From positions 494,035 through 558,034 of the forward strand of contig NZ_BMNW01000002.1 in assembly GCF_014646755.1 (NCBI RefSeq): DNA of 64,000 nucleotides, given 5' to 3'. Source of the DNA: Pseudomonas asuensis (GTDB taxonomy: Bacteria; Pseudomonadota; Gammaproteobacteria; Pseudomonadales; Pseudomonadaceae). Positions 56,273 through 64,000 of this stretch are shown in pieces. The position numbers were made by a program, and so were the translations under genes. The notes under the pieces were generated by a model. That model did no database searches. It had not been told where the DNA came from and saw only the letters and a list, made by a program, of their open reading frames with translations. Position 1 is the first letter of the stretch; the number at the start of each line of letters is the position of its first letter.

Positions 56273-56731
56273 TCAGCTGCCTTTCTGGTTAGTAAACTGC
56301 TGATAGGCGCCGCTATCCTTAAGGGCCTTGGTTACCTCGGGCGGCATGTAATTCTCGTCATGCTTCGCCAGCACCTCGTCGGCAATCAGTACACCTGATG
56401 CATTGAGTTTGCCTAACGCCACGATGCCCTGCCCTTCGCGAAACAGATCCGGCAGGATGCCATGGTACTCGATGGGAATCCGTTGAATGCCATCACCTAC
56501 GATGAAGCGCACGTCGAGCGAATCAGCCGATCGCTTGAGCGATCCACGCTCAACCATGCCACCAGCCCTGATGCGAGTCCCTACTGGCGCTTCACCTGAA
56601 ACAATTTGACTGGGGGTATAGAACAGGTTGATGTTCTGTTGCAGCGCTGACAGTGCCAACGCAACGGCCACCCCTACTCCTGCCAGAATGGCCAAAATTA
56701 TGAAAAGACGTTTTTTACGGACAGCGTTCAA
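56273..56731 (-). CDS. ccmE: Periplasmic heme chaperone CcmE, TTG start
   Basis: A 152-residue heme chaperone with an N-terminal anchor (about 8-30) and an OB-fold domain. The heme-linking motif is [11 protein letters not shown] (His124, Tyr128). The usual MNPVRKKRL-like N-terminus appears here as (TTG)NAVRKKRLF. The only start consistent with the family is TTG at 56731, which overlaps the ccmD stop (TTGA). Any longer reading runs back through ccmD in the wrong frame. Confidence 0.92.
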   Translation of the reverse strand: MNAVRKKRLFIILAILAGVGVAVALALSALQQNINLFYTPSQIVSGEAPVGTRIRAGGMVERGSLKRSADSLDVRFIVGDGIQRIPIEYHGILPDLFREGQGIVALGKLNASGVLIADEVLAKHDENYMPPEVTKALKDSGAYQQFTNQKGS

Positions 56732-56904
56732 GCATTCATCTCCCGACGCAGGCGACGTGCTTCGCTTTGCAGATAACGACGACGTGCCAGCCGTGGCATC
56801 ACGATATTGAGGATCAGGACCAGAGCAGTGATCCCATAAGCCGACCATACATAAGGTCCGTGATGACCCATAGCCAGAAACTCGCCTATTGAGTGAAATG
56901 TCAT
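56728..56904 (-). CDS. ccmD: Heme exporter protein CcmD
   Basis: A 58-residue single-span protein: [20 protein letters not shown], then a membrane helix (about 20-36), then the basic cytoplasmic tail [19 protein letters not shown]. It stabilises the CcmABC-CcmE complex. The start overlaps the ccmC stop (ATGA) and the stop overlaps the ccmE TTG start. It is easily missed because of its size. Confidence 0.94.
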   Translation of the reverse strand: MTFHSIGEFLAMGHHGPYVWSAYGITALVLILNIVMPRLARRRYLQSEARRLRREMNA

Positions 56905-57662
56905 GCACTGCCTCCCCTGCCAATACTCTGCTCAACCAAAGTCCTGACCCAGGACGTCCGTGACTCACGACGTAGTACTTCGAGACGCATGCGCATCAGA
57001 ACCACTGCGCCAAAAAAGCAGTAGAAACCCACCACCATGACCAGGAGCGGAAGCCACATCTGGGCAGGCATTGCTGGTTTTTCGGTAAGCGTGAATGTGG
57101 CAGGCTGGTGCAGGGTGTTCCACCACTCAACGCTGTATTTGATGATGGGTAGATTAATAACACCCACGATGGCAAGTACAGCGCAGGCCTTAGCGGAGCT
57201 GTCCCGGTTGGAAATAGCCTGTCCCAGCGCGATGATGCCAAAGTACAAAAACAGCAGGATCAACATGGAGGTAAGGCGAGCATCCCATACCCACCAGGTA
57301 CCCCAGGTTGGCTTGCCCCAGATCGAACCGGTTACCAACGCGATAAAGGTCATCCAGGCACCTACAGGTGCCGCGCACTTCAGCGCGATATCCGCCAGCT
57401 TCATTTTCCAGACTAGACTCACTACCCCGGCGATCGCTAAAAGCAGATACCCCGATTGCGCCAAAAATGCAGCTGGAACGTGAATGTAGATAATGCGAAA
57501 GCTATTACCCTGCTGGTAGTCCTGCGGTGCAAAGACCAGTCCCCATACTGTACCGGCCAGAATCAGAAGTACGGCTGCCCACCCCAGGATGGGCAGCCAG
57601 CGACCACTGATCTCGTAGAACCACTTGGGCGAGCCTAGTTTATGAAAAAACGTCCACTTCAT
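56901..57662 (-). CDS. ccmC: Heme exporter/handling protein CcmC
   Basis: A 253-residue membrane protein with about six spans and the tryptophan motif [13 protein letters not shown] (about 121-133) that positions heme for transfer onto CcmE. Flanking histidines are in IHVPAAF and WNTLHQPA. It lies 12 bp downstream of ccmB. Confidence 0.96.
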   Translation of the reverse strand: MKWTFFHKLGSPKWFYEISGRWLPILGWAAVLLILAGTVWGLVFAPQDYQQGNSFRIIYIHVPAAFLAQSGYLLLAIAGVVSLVWKMKLADIALKCAAPVGAWMTFIALVTGSIWGKPTWGTWWVWDARLTSMLILLFLYFGIIALGQAISNRDSSAKACAVLAIVGVINLPIIKYSVEWWNTLHQPATFTLTEKPAMPAQMWLPLLVMVVGFYCFFGAVVLMRMRLEVLRRESRTSWVRTLVEQSIGRGGSA

Positions 57663-57674
57663 AGCTGTTCCACT

Positions 57675-58346
57675 TTATTCACCCACACTGATGCGTAACC
57701 CAGCGCCAATGGCGAACGGGGATAACGTCAGCGATAAAACCATCAGACTTCCCAGCCACAACAACTGCCCTGTAGCGGGCATTCCATGCAGGCAGGCTTG
57801 CAATGCACCACTGCCTAAGATGAGTACTGGAATGTAGAGTGGCAGGATAAGCAGGGCCAGTAACAACCCGCCCCGCTTGAGCCCTACGGTCAATGCCGCA
57901 CCCACGGCGCCCAGCAGGCTTAACACAGGCGTACCTAGCAGCAGAGAGAGCAGCAGCACACCAAAACATTGCGCAGGAAGTCCCAACATGAGCGCCAGAA
58001 CAGGCGATAACACGACCAGGGCCAGCCCTGTAAAGACCCAGTGAGCCGCAACTTTGGCCAAGACCAGAACAAAGAGTGGATGTGGAGAGAGCACCCATTG
58101 CTCAAGCGAGCCGTCTTCGTAATCGCCACGAAACAGGCCATCTAACGAAAGCAATACTGCCAATAGTGCGGCGACCCAGACCAAGCCTGGAGAAAGTTCC
58201 TGTAAAAGCTGACTCTCAGGCCCCACTGCCAAGGGAAACAGCGCGATGACGATCGCGAAGAAAACAAGAGGGTTAGCCAGCTCTGCAGGGCGTCGGCAAA
58301 GCAGCAGTGCTTCACGTTTAAGCAAAAGCACAAAGAGCCCAATCAT
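57675..58346 (-). CDS. ccmB: Heme exporter permease CcmB
   Basis: A 223-residue protein with six membrane segments, starting [23 protein letters not shown], and the [13 protein letters not shown] loop typical of CcmB. It forms the CcmAB ABC transporter. ATG at 58346 overlaps the ccmA stop; the open frame reaching further into ccmA is spurious. Confidence 0.95.
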   Translation of the reverse strand: MIGLFVLLLKREALLLCRRPAELANPLVFFAIVIALFPLAVGPESQLLQELSPGLVWVAALLAVLLSLDGLFRGDYEDGSLEQWVLSPHPLFVLVLAKVAAHWVFTGLALVVLSPVLALMLGLPAQCFGVLLLSLLLGTPVLSLLGAVGAALTVGLKRGGLLLALLILPLYIPVLILGSGALQACLHGMPATGQLLWLGSLMVLSLTLSPFAIGAGLRISVGE

Positions 58347-58987
58347 GAAATTTCCTGCCCCAGCTCTAGCTGGCGATACCGAGCTGGCTTCATCATCAAC
58401 TGATGGTGCGTCGTCAGCACAACTGCTCCGCCCCGATCGCAATGCTGACTGAGATGGTGCTCAAGATGCTCTACCGCATGGCGATCCAATGCGGTAAACG
58501 GCTCATCCAGTATCCACAAGGCAGGTGGATTAAGGTATAGGCGAGCCAAGGCGACACGGCGCTGCTGGCCTGCAGAAAGCGTGTGACAAGGAACATCCTC
58601 GAATCCACGAAGCCCTACCTGACCCAGCGCCTGCCAGATTGCTTCTTGAGTGGCAGGCTTGTTCAGGGCACACAGCCATGTGAGATTTTCCTCGGCTGTC
58701 AGGAGCCCCTTGATTCCAGCGGCGTGACCCAACCAGAGCAGTTGGCGGACCGACTCGTGGCACTGTTCTGAGTAAGCACGTCCAGCCAGACGCACTTCAC
58801 CGGCAGTTGGCGCCATAAGCCCTGCCAGAAGGCGTAGTAAACTGGTTTTCCCGCTGCCGTTCGGCCCCATGATCTGCAGCATTTCACCAGGCTCGAGTAT
58901 CAGATTGAGTTGCTCGAACAGTACACGCTCGTCACGCTCACAGGTGAGCGCAACGCCTTCAAGACAAGGGGGTATCACTACACGCAA
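58343..58987 (-). CDS. ccmA: Heme exporter ATPase CcmA
   Basis: A compact 214-residue ABC ATPase with Walker [10 protein letters not shown] (about 39-47), signature [14 protein letters not shown] and Walker [13 protein letters not shown]. It drives release of holo-CcmE. The start is non-ATG: TTG at 58987 or, three codons later, GTG at 58978. No strong ribosome binding site decides. First gene of the nine-gene ccm operon, divergent from the FliK-like gene. Confidence 0.93.
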   Translation of the reverse strand: MRVVIPPCLEGVALTCERDERVLFEQLNLILEPGEMLQIMGPNGSGKTSLLRLLAGLMAPTAGEVRLAGRAYSEQCHESVRQLLWLGHAAGIKGLLTAEENLTWLCALNKPATQEAIWQALGQVGLRGFEDVPCHTLSAGQQRRVALARLYLNPPALWILDEPFTALDRHAVEHLEHHLSQHCDRGGAVVLTTHHQLMMKPARYRQLELGQEIS

Positions 58988-59121
58988 CCATTGGCATTAA
59001 GTCGGAGCGGAATCGGCCGCTATAGTGGGCTGGAAACAAGACCAAACCCGTCAAGTGGCCAGCATTATACACATCACGCCAGTCTGGACGACCGATTGCA
59101 TGAAACTATCAGAGTGGCTAT

Positions 59122-60645
59122 ATGGCTGACATAGGCACTATCCGCCCCGCTCCCGCTTCCCCTACCGTTGCACGAACCGCGCCGCCAGCTGAGTCGGTCG
59201 TGCGGATTAGCTTGCCGACGGAAAGTCCATTGCTCACTGGCGAAACGGCCCAGGCGCAGGTGGTCGCACTTAAAAAAAACTTACAAAGCTTTCAATTGTT
59301 GCTGCAACTGACGCTAAGCAATGGGCGCCAGCTTACCCTTCCCGCTGAAAGCGCCTCGCCCCTGCCAACAGGGTCTTTGCTCAATATAATAGCGCTCTCA
59401 CCTAGTCGGCTTGCTGTATACATTGATAACAAAGCAGAAGCACCGCTGAAAAGCCTGGATATCAAGATGCTTCCTGTCGGCACGTTGTTACAGACCCGTG
59501 TTATCAGCAGTCAACCTACTGATGCACTGGAAGGGCAACAGCCGTTCAAATCTGTCGTAACCCTACTCAACAGCAACCTTGCAGGCAAGCAGCTGGTAAT
59601 CGATTCGCTTAACGAGCTCAAGCCCGGCAGTCTTGTGACCCTTGCAGTGCGCGATGCACAGCAGGTTGCGCTGATACCGTCCAGCGGAAGGCTCGATCAG
59701 ATCGAACTCGGGCAGCAATTAGCCTCCCAGTTCCAGCGACAAGGCTCACTTGCCCAGCTCTTTCAGGCCCTGTCATTATCGGCTGGCTCGCCTGACACAT
59801 CAAAAACGCTCCGCACTACGCTTAGCCAGCTGCTTGGCTCTGTACCTGATATTGAAGATCTCAAAAATCCAGATGCCCTGAAAGCATTATTCGAGCGAAG
59901 CGGCATTTTATTGGAACGTCACCTAGTTTCAGGCGAGACCGAGCGCCTGTCGCAAGATTATAAAACTCTTCTGCTACGCCTGATTAGCCAGCTGAGCCAG
60001 AACACAGCAGCCTCTGCCAGTCCTCCTCCAGCTACCGTACCGAATCTTCCAGGAAATCTGCGTAATGCCTTAACGGCGCTAGGCCAGAGCAATCCTAAAA
60101 ACGCTGCATTGAACTTTCCACTGCCGTCACGTTTAGTCAGCTCGCTGCTGCAGGAAGGCATTGAATTGGAAGAGCTGCTCAAGCTGGCAACGGCGGCCTT
60201 GTCACGCCTGCAAACCCATCAGCTTTCCAGTGTCGAGCAGACGCACCTTTACCCTGATGGATCCAGGCTACTCACGTGGCAAGGTGAATTGCCTATGCGT
60301 AACGGTGATCATTTTACTAGCTTGCAATACAAGATACAGGAGGAGCGCCCACCTCAAAGCACTGGTGAGTCTCGCGACAGCATCTGGAAGGTAGATCTGG
60401 CATTTGATCTTGATCCACTAGGCAATATGCAAGTGGAGGCCAAGCTTGCTCGCGGTATGTTTTCGAGCCAATTCTGGGCCGAGCAGAAAGAAACCGCTGC
60501 GCTAATCACTCATGAACTAGAGCATTTTAAAGAGCGATTACTCGAAGCTGGACTGACGGTAGGCGACTTACAGTGCACGCTGGGAAAACCCGTGCGTGGA
60601 TTACGTACTCACATTGAAGAACGCTGGGTGGACGAAAGCGCATGA
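59122..60645 (+). CDS. FliK-like flagellar hook-length control domain protein
   Basis: A 507-residue protein with a long, Gln/Ser/Leu-rich, probably extended N-terminal region and a C-terminal Flg_hook domain (about 380-490; WKVDLAFDLDPLGNMQVEAKLARG, FKERLLEAGLTVGDLQCTLG). This domain in FliK switches the export apparatus from hook to filament. This copy lies outside the main fliK position, next to ccm and an flhB C-terminus homologue, as in other pseudomonads, so it may be a paralogue with a different role. It overlaps the next gene by ATGA. Confidence 0.88.
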   Translation: MADIGTIRPAPASPTVARTAPPAESVVRISLPTESPLLTGETAQAQVVALKKNLQSFQLLLQLTLSNGRQLTLPAESASPLPTGSLLNIIALSPSRLAVYIDNKAEAPLKSLDIKMLPVGTLLQTRVISSQPTDALEGQQPFKSVVTLLNSNLAGKQLVIDSLNELKPGSLVTLAVRDAQQVALIPSSGRLDQIELGQQLASQFQRQGSLAQLFQALSLSAGSPDTSKTLRTTLSQLLGSVPDIEDLKNPDALKALFERSGILLERHLVSGETERLSQDYKTLLLRLISQLSQNTAASASPPPATVPNLPGNLRNALTALGQSNPKNAALNFPLPSRLVSSLLQEGIELEELLKLATAALSRLQTHQLSSVEQTHLYPDGSRLLTWQGELPMRNGDHFTSLQYKIQEERPPQSTGESRDSIWKVDLAFDLDPLGNMQVEAKLARGMFSSQFWAEQKETAALITHELEHFKERLLEAGLTVGDLQCTLGKPVRGLRTHIEERWVDESA

Positions 60646-60956
60646 ATACTTCAAAACAAGCTATCGCCCTGGTCTATGACGGCCAGACAGCTCCCACGTT
60701 AACCGCCAAGGGTGATGCAGATCTTGCTGAGGCCATCCTCGCCTTGGCAAGAGAACACGAAGTGCCTATTTATGAAAATGCCGATCTGGTCCGCTTACTG
60801 GCACAGCTTGAGCTTGGCGATACCATTCCTGAAGCGCTATACCGCACGATTGCTGAAATTATCGCATTCGCCTGGTATCTGAAAGGCAAGCATCCTCACA
60901 ATAAGCCAGTCAAGGGAGAAGGCCCTGGGTTACTCGCTCTACCTGGCAAAGTCTAA
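60642..60956 (+). CDS. FlhB C-terminal domain homologue
   Basis: A 104-residue soluble protein equivalent to the cytoplasmic autocleaving end of FlhB (AIALVYDGQTAPTLTAKGDADLAEAILALAREHEVPIYENADLVRLLAQLELGD in pieces). The NPTH cleavage motif is absent, being replaced around DGQTAPTL. In other bacteria such a protein can replace the cleaved C-terminal fragment of FlhB. Its coupling to a FliK-domain gene fits a pair that act together on export specificity. Confidence 0.88.
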   Translation: MNTSKQAIALVYDGQTAPTLTAKGDADLAEAILALAREHEVPIYENADLVRLLAQLELGDTIPEALYRTIAEIIAFAWYLKGKHPHNKPVKGEGPGLLALPGKV

Positions 60957-60974
60957 GCACCTTATTACCGCGCA

Positions 60975-61004
60975 TAAAAAGCTATCGGCACATAGCCGAT
61001 AGCT
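60975..61004 (-). terminator. Terminator of the chemotaxis cluster
   Basis: AGCTATCGGC (60980-60989) and GCCGATAGCT (60995-61004) form a perfect 10-bp stem with a 5-base loop. On the minus strand it is followed by a T-run (complement of the A-run at 60976-60980), placing it about 80 bases past the DUF2802 stop. Confidence 0.85.
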
Positions 61005-61081
61005 CTCTGGGAAATAAAGAAATGCAAAAGGCCTGCCCGGTACAAGGCTATACCGTATGGCAGGTCAAGCAGTGCCATGCA

Positions 61082-61480
61082 TTAGGATTGCTGGCGTGCC
61101 TTATGCATCTTGCTGATCAGTTCGGCCTCGGCCCGTGAAAGTCCGCAAGACTGGGTCAGGTCATCGACACTGGCACCCAGTCCGGCGAGACGGGCAGCCT
61201 GACTGAACGACAGGCTGGCCGGGTCGCTTTGCTCGATACGGGTCAGCCTGTCAGGCAGAGGGGCAACAATCTCGTTGATTTCATGCAACTGTTCGCCCAT
61301 GCGGACCGTGCCGGCCTGATAGGTTTCAAGCCGCTTGGCCAGAGCCCTCAGACGCTTTTCAGTTGTCTCCTCATGCTGGACAAATTTTGACGATTGCCGT
61401 TTAAGCTCCTGCCATAGCAGAAAGCAGGCACCCGCCAGCCCGAGGCAAATGAACACCAGCACGATCAACGCTGCCAACAT
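61082..61480 (-). CDS. DUF2802 membrane-anchored protein
   Basis: A 132-residue protein with an N-terminal membrane span (about 4-23), a coiled coil (about 25-85) and a small C-terminal helical domain with SFSQAARLAGLGASVDDLTQSCGLSRAEAELI that resembles a helix-turn-helix. DUF2802 proteins are encoded at the end of polar flagellar/chemotaxis clusters in Pseudomonas and Vibrio. Function unproven. It overlaps the cheW stop region by one base. Confidence 0.9.
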   Translation of the reverse strand: MLAALIVLVFICLGLAGACFLLWQELKRQSSKFVQHEETTEKRLRALAKRLETYQAGTVRMGEQLHEINEIVAPLPDRLTRIEQSDPASLSFSQAARLAGLGASVDDLTQSCGLSRAEAELISKMHKARQQS

Positions 61481-61959
61481 TAGATACTTTCCAACTCAGA
61501 CCATTCTTCTTCGCTCATCATCTTATCCAATTCCACCAGAATCAGCAGCTCGCCGTTCTTATTGCAAACGCCTTGGATAAACTTAGCGGACTCATCGTTA
61601 CCAACGTTTGGCGCGGTTTCGATTTCAGATTGACGTAAATAAACGACTTCCGCCACGCTGTCGACAAGAATACCAACAACTTGCTTATCGGCCTCAATGA
61701 TCACAATGCGAGTATTGTCCGTAATCTCGGCAGAATCCAGGCCAAAACGCTGACGCGTATCAATGACTGTCACGACGTTACCGCGTAGGTTGATGATACC
61801 CAGCACGTAGCTTGGAGCACCAGGTACCGGTGCTATTTCCGTATAGCGCAGAACCTCCTGAACCTGCATGACGTTGATACCGTACGTCTCGTTGTCCAGA
61901 CGGAAGGTTACCCACTGCAGGATTGGATCTTCGGAACCTTGTGCAGACGTTTTCTTCAT
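61480..61959 (-). CDS. cheW: Chemotaxis coupling protein CheW
   Basis: A 159-residue CheW domain (residues about 15-150) linking chemoreceptors to CheA. Characteristic segments are FRLDNETYGINVMQVQEVLRY, VLGIINLRGNVVTVIDTR and VDSVAEVVYL. It lies downstream of a second, longer CheW-domain gene and upstream of DUF2802, which it touches. Confidence 0.95.
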   Translation of the reverse strand: MKKTSAQGSEDPILQWVTFRLDNETYGINVMQVQEVLRYTEIAPVPGAPSYVLGIINLRGNVVTVIDTRQRFGLDSAEITDNTRIVIIEADKQVVGILVDSVAEVVYLRQSEIETAPNVGNDESAKFIQGVCNKNGELLILVELDKMMSEEEWSELESI

Positions 61960-62052
61960 TTTCCCAGCCTCGTTGATACCGCCTTGGCGGTCTTGACGGT
62001 CTTGCCGCCTTGGTTGATCCAGAATCGACCCCTTAAGCGTAGGCCAACCCTT

Positions 62053-62940
62053 CTATTGTTTCCTTTGCTTTGCAGCACCGCTTTCAATCAACGCAGCAAG
62101 TGCTGATACATCCAGCAAGGCACACATGTGCTCAATTACCGTACCCGCCAGCCATGGCCGCTGGGATCGTTGTGTCCGCCACTTGACCTCAGCAGGGTCC
62201 AGGCGTATCGAGCGACTGACCTGATGCACAGCAATTCCCCAGTCATACCCCTCTACCGAGATAACGAACCGGAGACCGTCCTTGAAGTCTTCGCGGTAAC
62301 GCTCTGGCATGACCCAACGTGCCGCGTCCAACACCTTCAAATTGCCCTGCGGGCTAGGCAGGATACCCAGGAACCAGTCAGGCTGACCAAATAGGGGCGT
62401 CAGCTCTCGATTCTCAAGTGAATGAATCGTACCCAAACAAATCAACGGCACCGCAAGGGTCAGCCCTGCCACGTCGAACAACAGGCATTCAAACGGCTCT
62501 TCAGCCCAATCTGGGCGCCCATCGTCGTTTGCCTTGACAGGCTGCACCTGCGGTTCTGCAACCTGACCAGCCTTAAGCGGAACGACTGTATCAGCAATTT
62601 TTTCCGGCACTGCCATAGCAGGCCTTACAACTGGCACTACAGGAAGCCTAACAGGCTCAGCAGCTACCTGGGCAGGTTTAACCCTGACCTGAGCATCGCG
62701 TGCCTTTTCTTCGAGTACCGCAGCTTCGAACTCATCCAGCGTCACGCACTCGGTCGCGGGCGTAATAAGAGCAGGCGCAGACACGGGCACCGCTTCGGCA
62801 AAAGAGACGACAACTGCCTCATGCTGGAGGGTGGCAGGCGTCTCTACCGGCAACTCAAGTGTCGCTTCCATCAGCAAGGCATCCAGATAGGACTGCAAAG
62901 CCAGCTGTGGACGAATTTCAGTGCTAGTAGAACGGTTCAT
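62053..62940 (-). CDS. CheW-domain protein with long linker (ParP/ParC-like)
   Basis: A 295-residue protein with a short N-terminal helix, a long Ala/Val/Pro-rich linker (about 35-145) and a C-terminal CheW-like domain (about 150-285; FECLLFDVAGLTLAVPLICLG, GILPSPQGNLKVLDAARWVMP). Its position directly after the ParA gene matches the ParC/ParP partner that tethers polar chemotaxis arrays. An in-frame GTG at 62952 is an alternative start. Confidence 0.88.
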   Translation of the reverse strand: MNRSTSTEIRPQLALQSYLDALLMEATLELPVETPATLQHEAVVVSFAEAVPVSAPALITPATECVTLDEFEAAVLEEKARDAQVRVKPAQVAAEPVRLPVVPVVRPAMAVPEKIADTVVPLKAGQVAEPQVQPVKANDDGRPDWAEEPFECLLFDVAGLTLAVPLICLGTIHSLENRELTPLFGQPDWFLGILPSPQGNLKVLDAARWVMPERYREDFKDGLRFVISVEGYDWGIAVHQVSRSIRLDPAEVKWRTQRSQRPWLAGTVIEHMCALLDVSALAALIESGAAKQRKQ

Positions 62941-63017
62941 GTCACGTTTCACACTTGAAGATTGAAGAAACTATCGGCTGGACACCGAGAAAACTTGAGC
63001 GTTACGTCACATCTAGG

Positions 63018-63809
63018 CTAAGCGACATTAACTGCAGCCGGTTCCGCTCCTAGCAGGTGCTTGAGCAAGGCTCTATAAGCAATGACACCACGACTATTCG
63101 CATCGTTCTGCGAGGGGGTTATCCCTGCACGGCTGGCATCCCGCAGTTTAGTATCGATGGGGATGAATGCCTGCCACAGGTTTTCAACGTAGTTGTCTCG
63201 CAGATGCTTAAGCGTTCCAAGCGAAGCCTGTGTGCGGCGATCGAATAGGGTCGGCACAATGGTGTACGGGAGCGCCTGCTTACGTGAGCGGTTAATCATG
63301 GCCAACGTATTCACCATGCGCTCTAATCCCTTGATCGCCAGAAACTCTGTCTGGACAGGAATGACCAACTGCTGACTTGCGGCTAACGCATTAACCATCA
63401 GAATGCCCAGCAATGGCGGACTATCGATTAGCGCATAGTCAAAATCATTCCATAGTTGTGCAAGACTTTTGGAAATCACCAACCCCATGCCATTCTGTCC
63501 AGGCGACTGCCGTTCCAATGTTGCCAGTGCCGTACTGGCTGGCAGCATTGAGATGCGCTCATGGCTGGTAGGCAGCAAGAGGTTTTTAGGGAGCCCTTCT
63601 GGAACCTGTCCTTGATGCAGGAAGAGTTCAAAGGTGCTTCGCTCTAACCGGTCTGGATCCTGCCCAAAATAGCTCGTCAACGAGCCGTGAGGGTCAAGAT
63701 CAACCATCAGGACACGCTTGCCCGAGTCGGCCAGAAGTCCTGCCAGAGAAACAGACGTTGTAGTCTTGCCTACCCCGCCCTTTTGATTGGCTATTGCCCA
63801 AACTCTCAC
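63018..63809 (-). CDS. ParA-family ATPase of the chemotaxis cluster
   Basis: A 263-residue deviant-Walker ATPase: QKGGVGKTTTSVSLAGLL (Lys10 signature, Lys15 in the P-loop), DLDPHGSLTSYFG and DYALIDSPPLLG. No N-terminal DNA-binding domain, so it is the ParC/ParP-type positioning ATPase rather than chromosomal ParA. In Vibrio and Pseudomonas it places chemotaxis arrays at the flagellar pole. It is followed 77 bp later by its CheW-domain partner. Confidence 0.92.
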   Translation of the reverse strand: MRVWAIANQKGGVGKTTTSVSLAGLLADSGKRVLMVDLDPHGSLTSYFGQDPDRLERSTFELFLHQGQVPEGLPKNLLLPTSHERISMLPASTALATLERQSPGQNGMGLVISKSLAQLWNDFDYALIDSPPLLGILMVNALAASQQLVIPVQTEFLAIKGLERMVNTLAMINRSRKQALPYTIVPTLFDRRTQASLGTLKHLRDNYVENLWQAFIPIDTKLRDASRAGITPSQNDANSRGVIAYRALLKHLLGAEPAAVNVA

Positions 63810-63901
63810 GTTCTACCCTCCCCAGGCAGCGCATTGCAGTGCCAAGGCCAAGCCGCTGGCTAAACCAGCGGCGAAGATTTGACAGCGATTGGTTCTACCG
63901 C

Positions 63902-64000
63902 TTACTTAGAGGGAGCAGGTGCACTTTGCGTGCCATTTTTGCTAGCAGCGGAACGCTCCTGGAAGCCACTGATACCACGATGAATATCAACGTTACGAGA
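63902..64000 (-). CDS. motD: MotD (MotB-like stator protein), C-terminal end only
   Basis: The last 32 codons and TAA stop of a gene that enters from beyond the window: SRNVDIHRGISGFQERSAAS then a Lys/Ser/Pro/Ala-rich end. Position directly upstream of parA in the chemotaxis cluster identifies it as motD of the MotCD stator. The visible part lies after the peptidoglycan-binding OmpA domain. The assignment rests mainly on gene order. Confidence 0.65.
   Translation of the reverse strand, partial: SRNVDIHRGISGFQERSAASKNGTQSAPAPSK

Noticed and set aside
63852-63872. GCCGCTGG/CCAGCGGC hairpin between motD and parA
   Set aside because: A good stem, but with no T-run; it lies inside a cotranscribed chemotaxis cluster, so a terminator is unlikely.

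Overview
The window reads as a Pseudomonas-type gammaproteobacterial chromosome segment. Support for this: the mannitol/arabitol operon layout (mtlR-mtlE-F-G-K-D-Y), the rlmL-rmf-pyrD cluster, the giant NAD-glutamate dehydrogenase, the pepN-DUF2797-DUF1315 trio, and the junction of the chemotaxis cluster (motD-parA-cheW-like-cheW-DUF2802) with a fliK/flhB-like pair and a complete ccm operon. Base composition looks moderate for a pseudomonad (not computed), which would suit a P. luteola-like species, but that species guess is weak.

Layout. 1-2.7 kb is accessory-looking: a tail-anchored GNAT-like protein, a decayed gene (951-1430), a 59-residue membrane protein and a hexapeptide acetyltransferase. 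2.8-4.1 kb is a YbdG-like mechanosensitive channel. 4.2-13 kb is the polyol catabolic operon: AraC-type activator, ABC importer, mannitol dehydrogenase and xylulokinase, with a recognisable direct-repeat operator in front of mtlE. The fructokinase gene mtlZ that usually closes this operon is absent; a ribosome hibernation (HPF-type) gene follows instead. 13.5-20 kb holds a Gfo/Idh/MocA oxidoreductase, an acyltransferase, rlmL, rmf and pyrD. 20-27 kb holds an uncharacterised protein and a four-gene red-light sensing operon (bacteriophytochrome, single-domain response regulator, hybrid kinase, heme oxygenase). 27-36 kb holds an alpha/beta hydrolase, gdhB, an LtaS-like sulfatase-fold membrane enzyme and a frameshifted gene. 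36-43 kb is a tightly packed MoxR-DUF58-DUF4381-BatA-BatB-BatD operon, followed directly by sbcD-sbcC. 48-52 kb is pepN, DUF2797 and DUF1315 on the minus strand. 52-59 kb is the cytochrome c maturation operon ccmABCDEFGHI, including a short ccmD and a TTG-started ccmE. 59-64 kb is a FliK-like/FlhB-C-terminus pair, convergent with the end of the chemotaxis cluster; the last gene (motD) runs off the window.

Most of the window is ordinary core genome. The parts that deserve attention are the phytochrome operon with its built-in hybrid kinase and distal bphO, the MtlR operator, the missing mtlZ, the two broken genes, the structured rmf leader and the membrane-anchored GNAT-like protein. I did not find a clearly new multi-gene system, CRISPR array, insertion sequence or tRNA.
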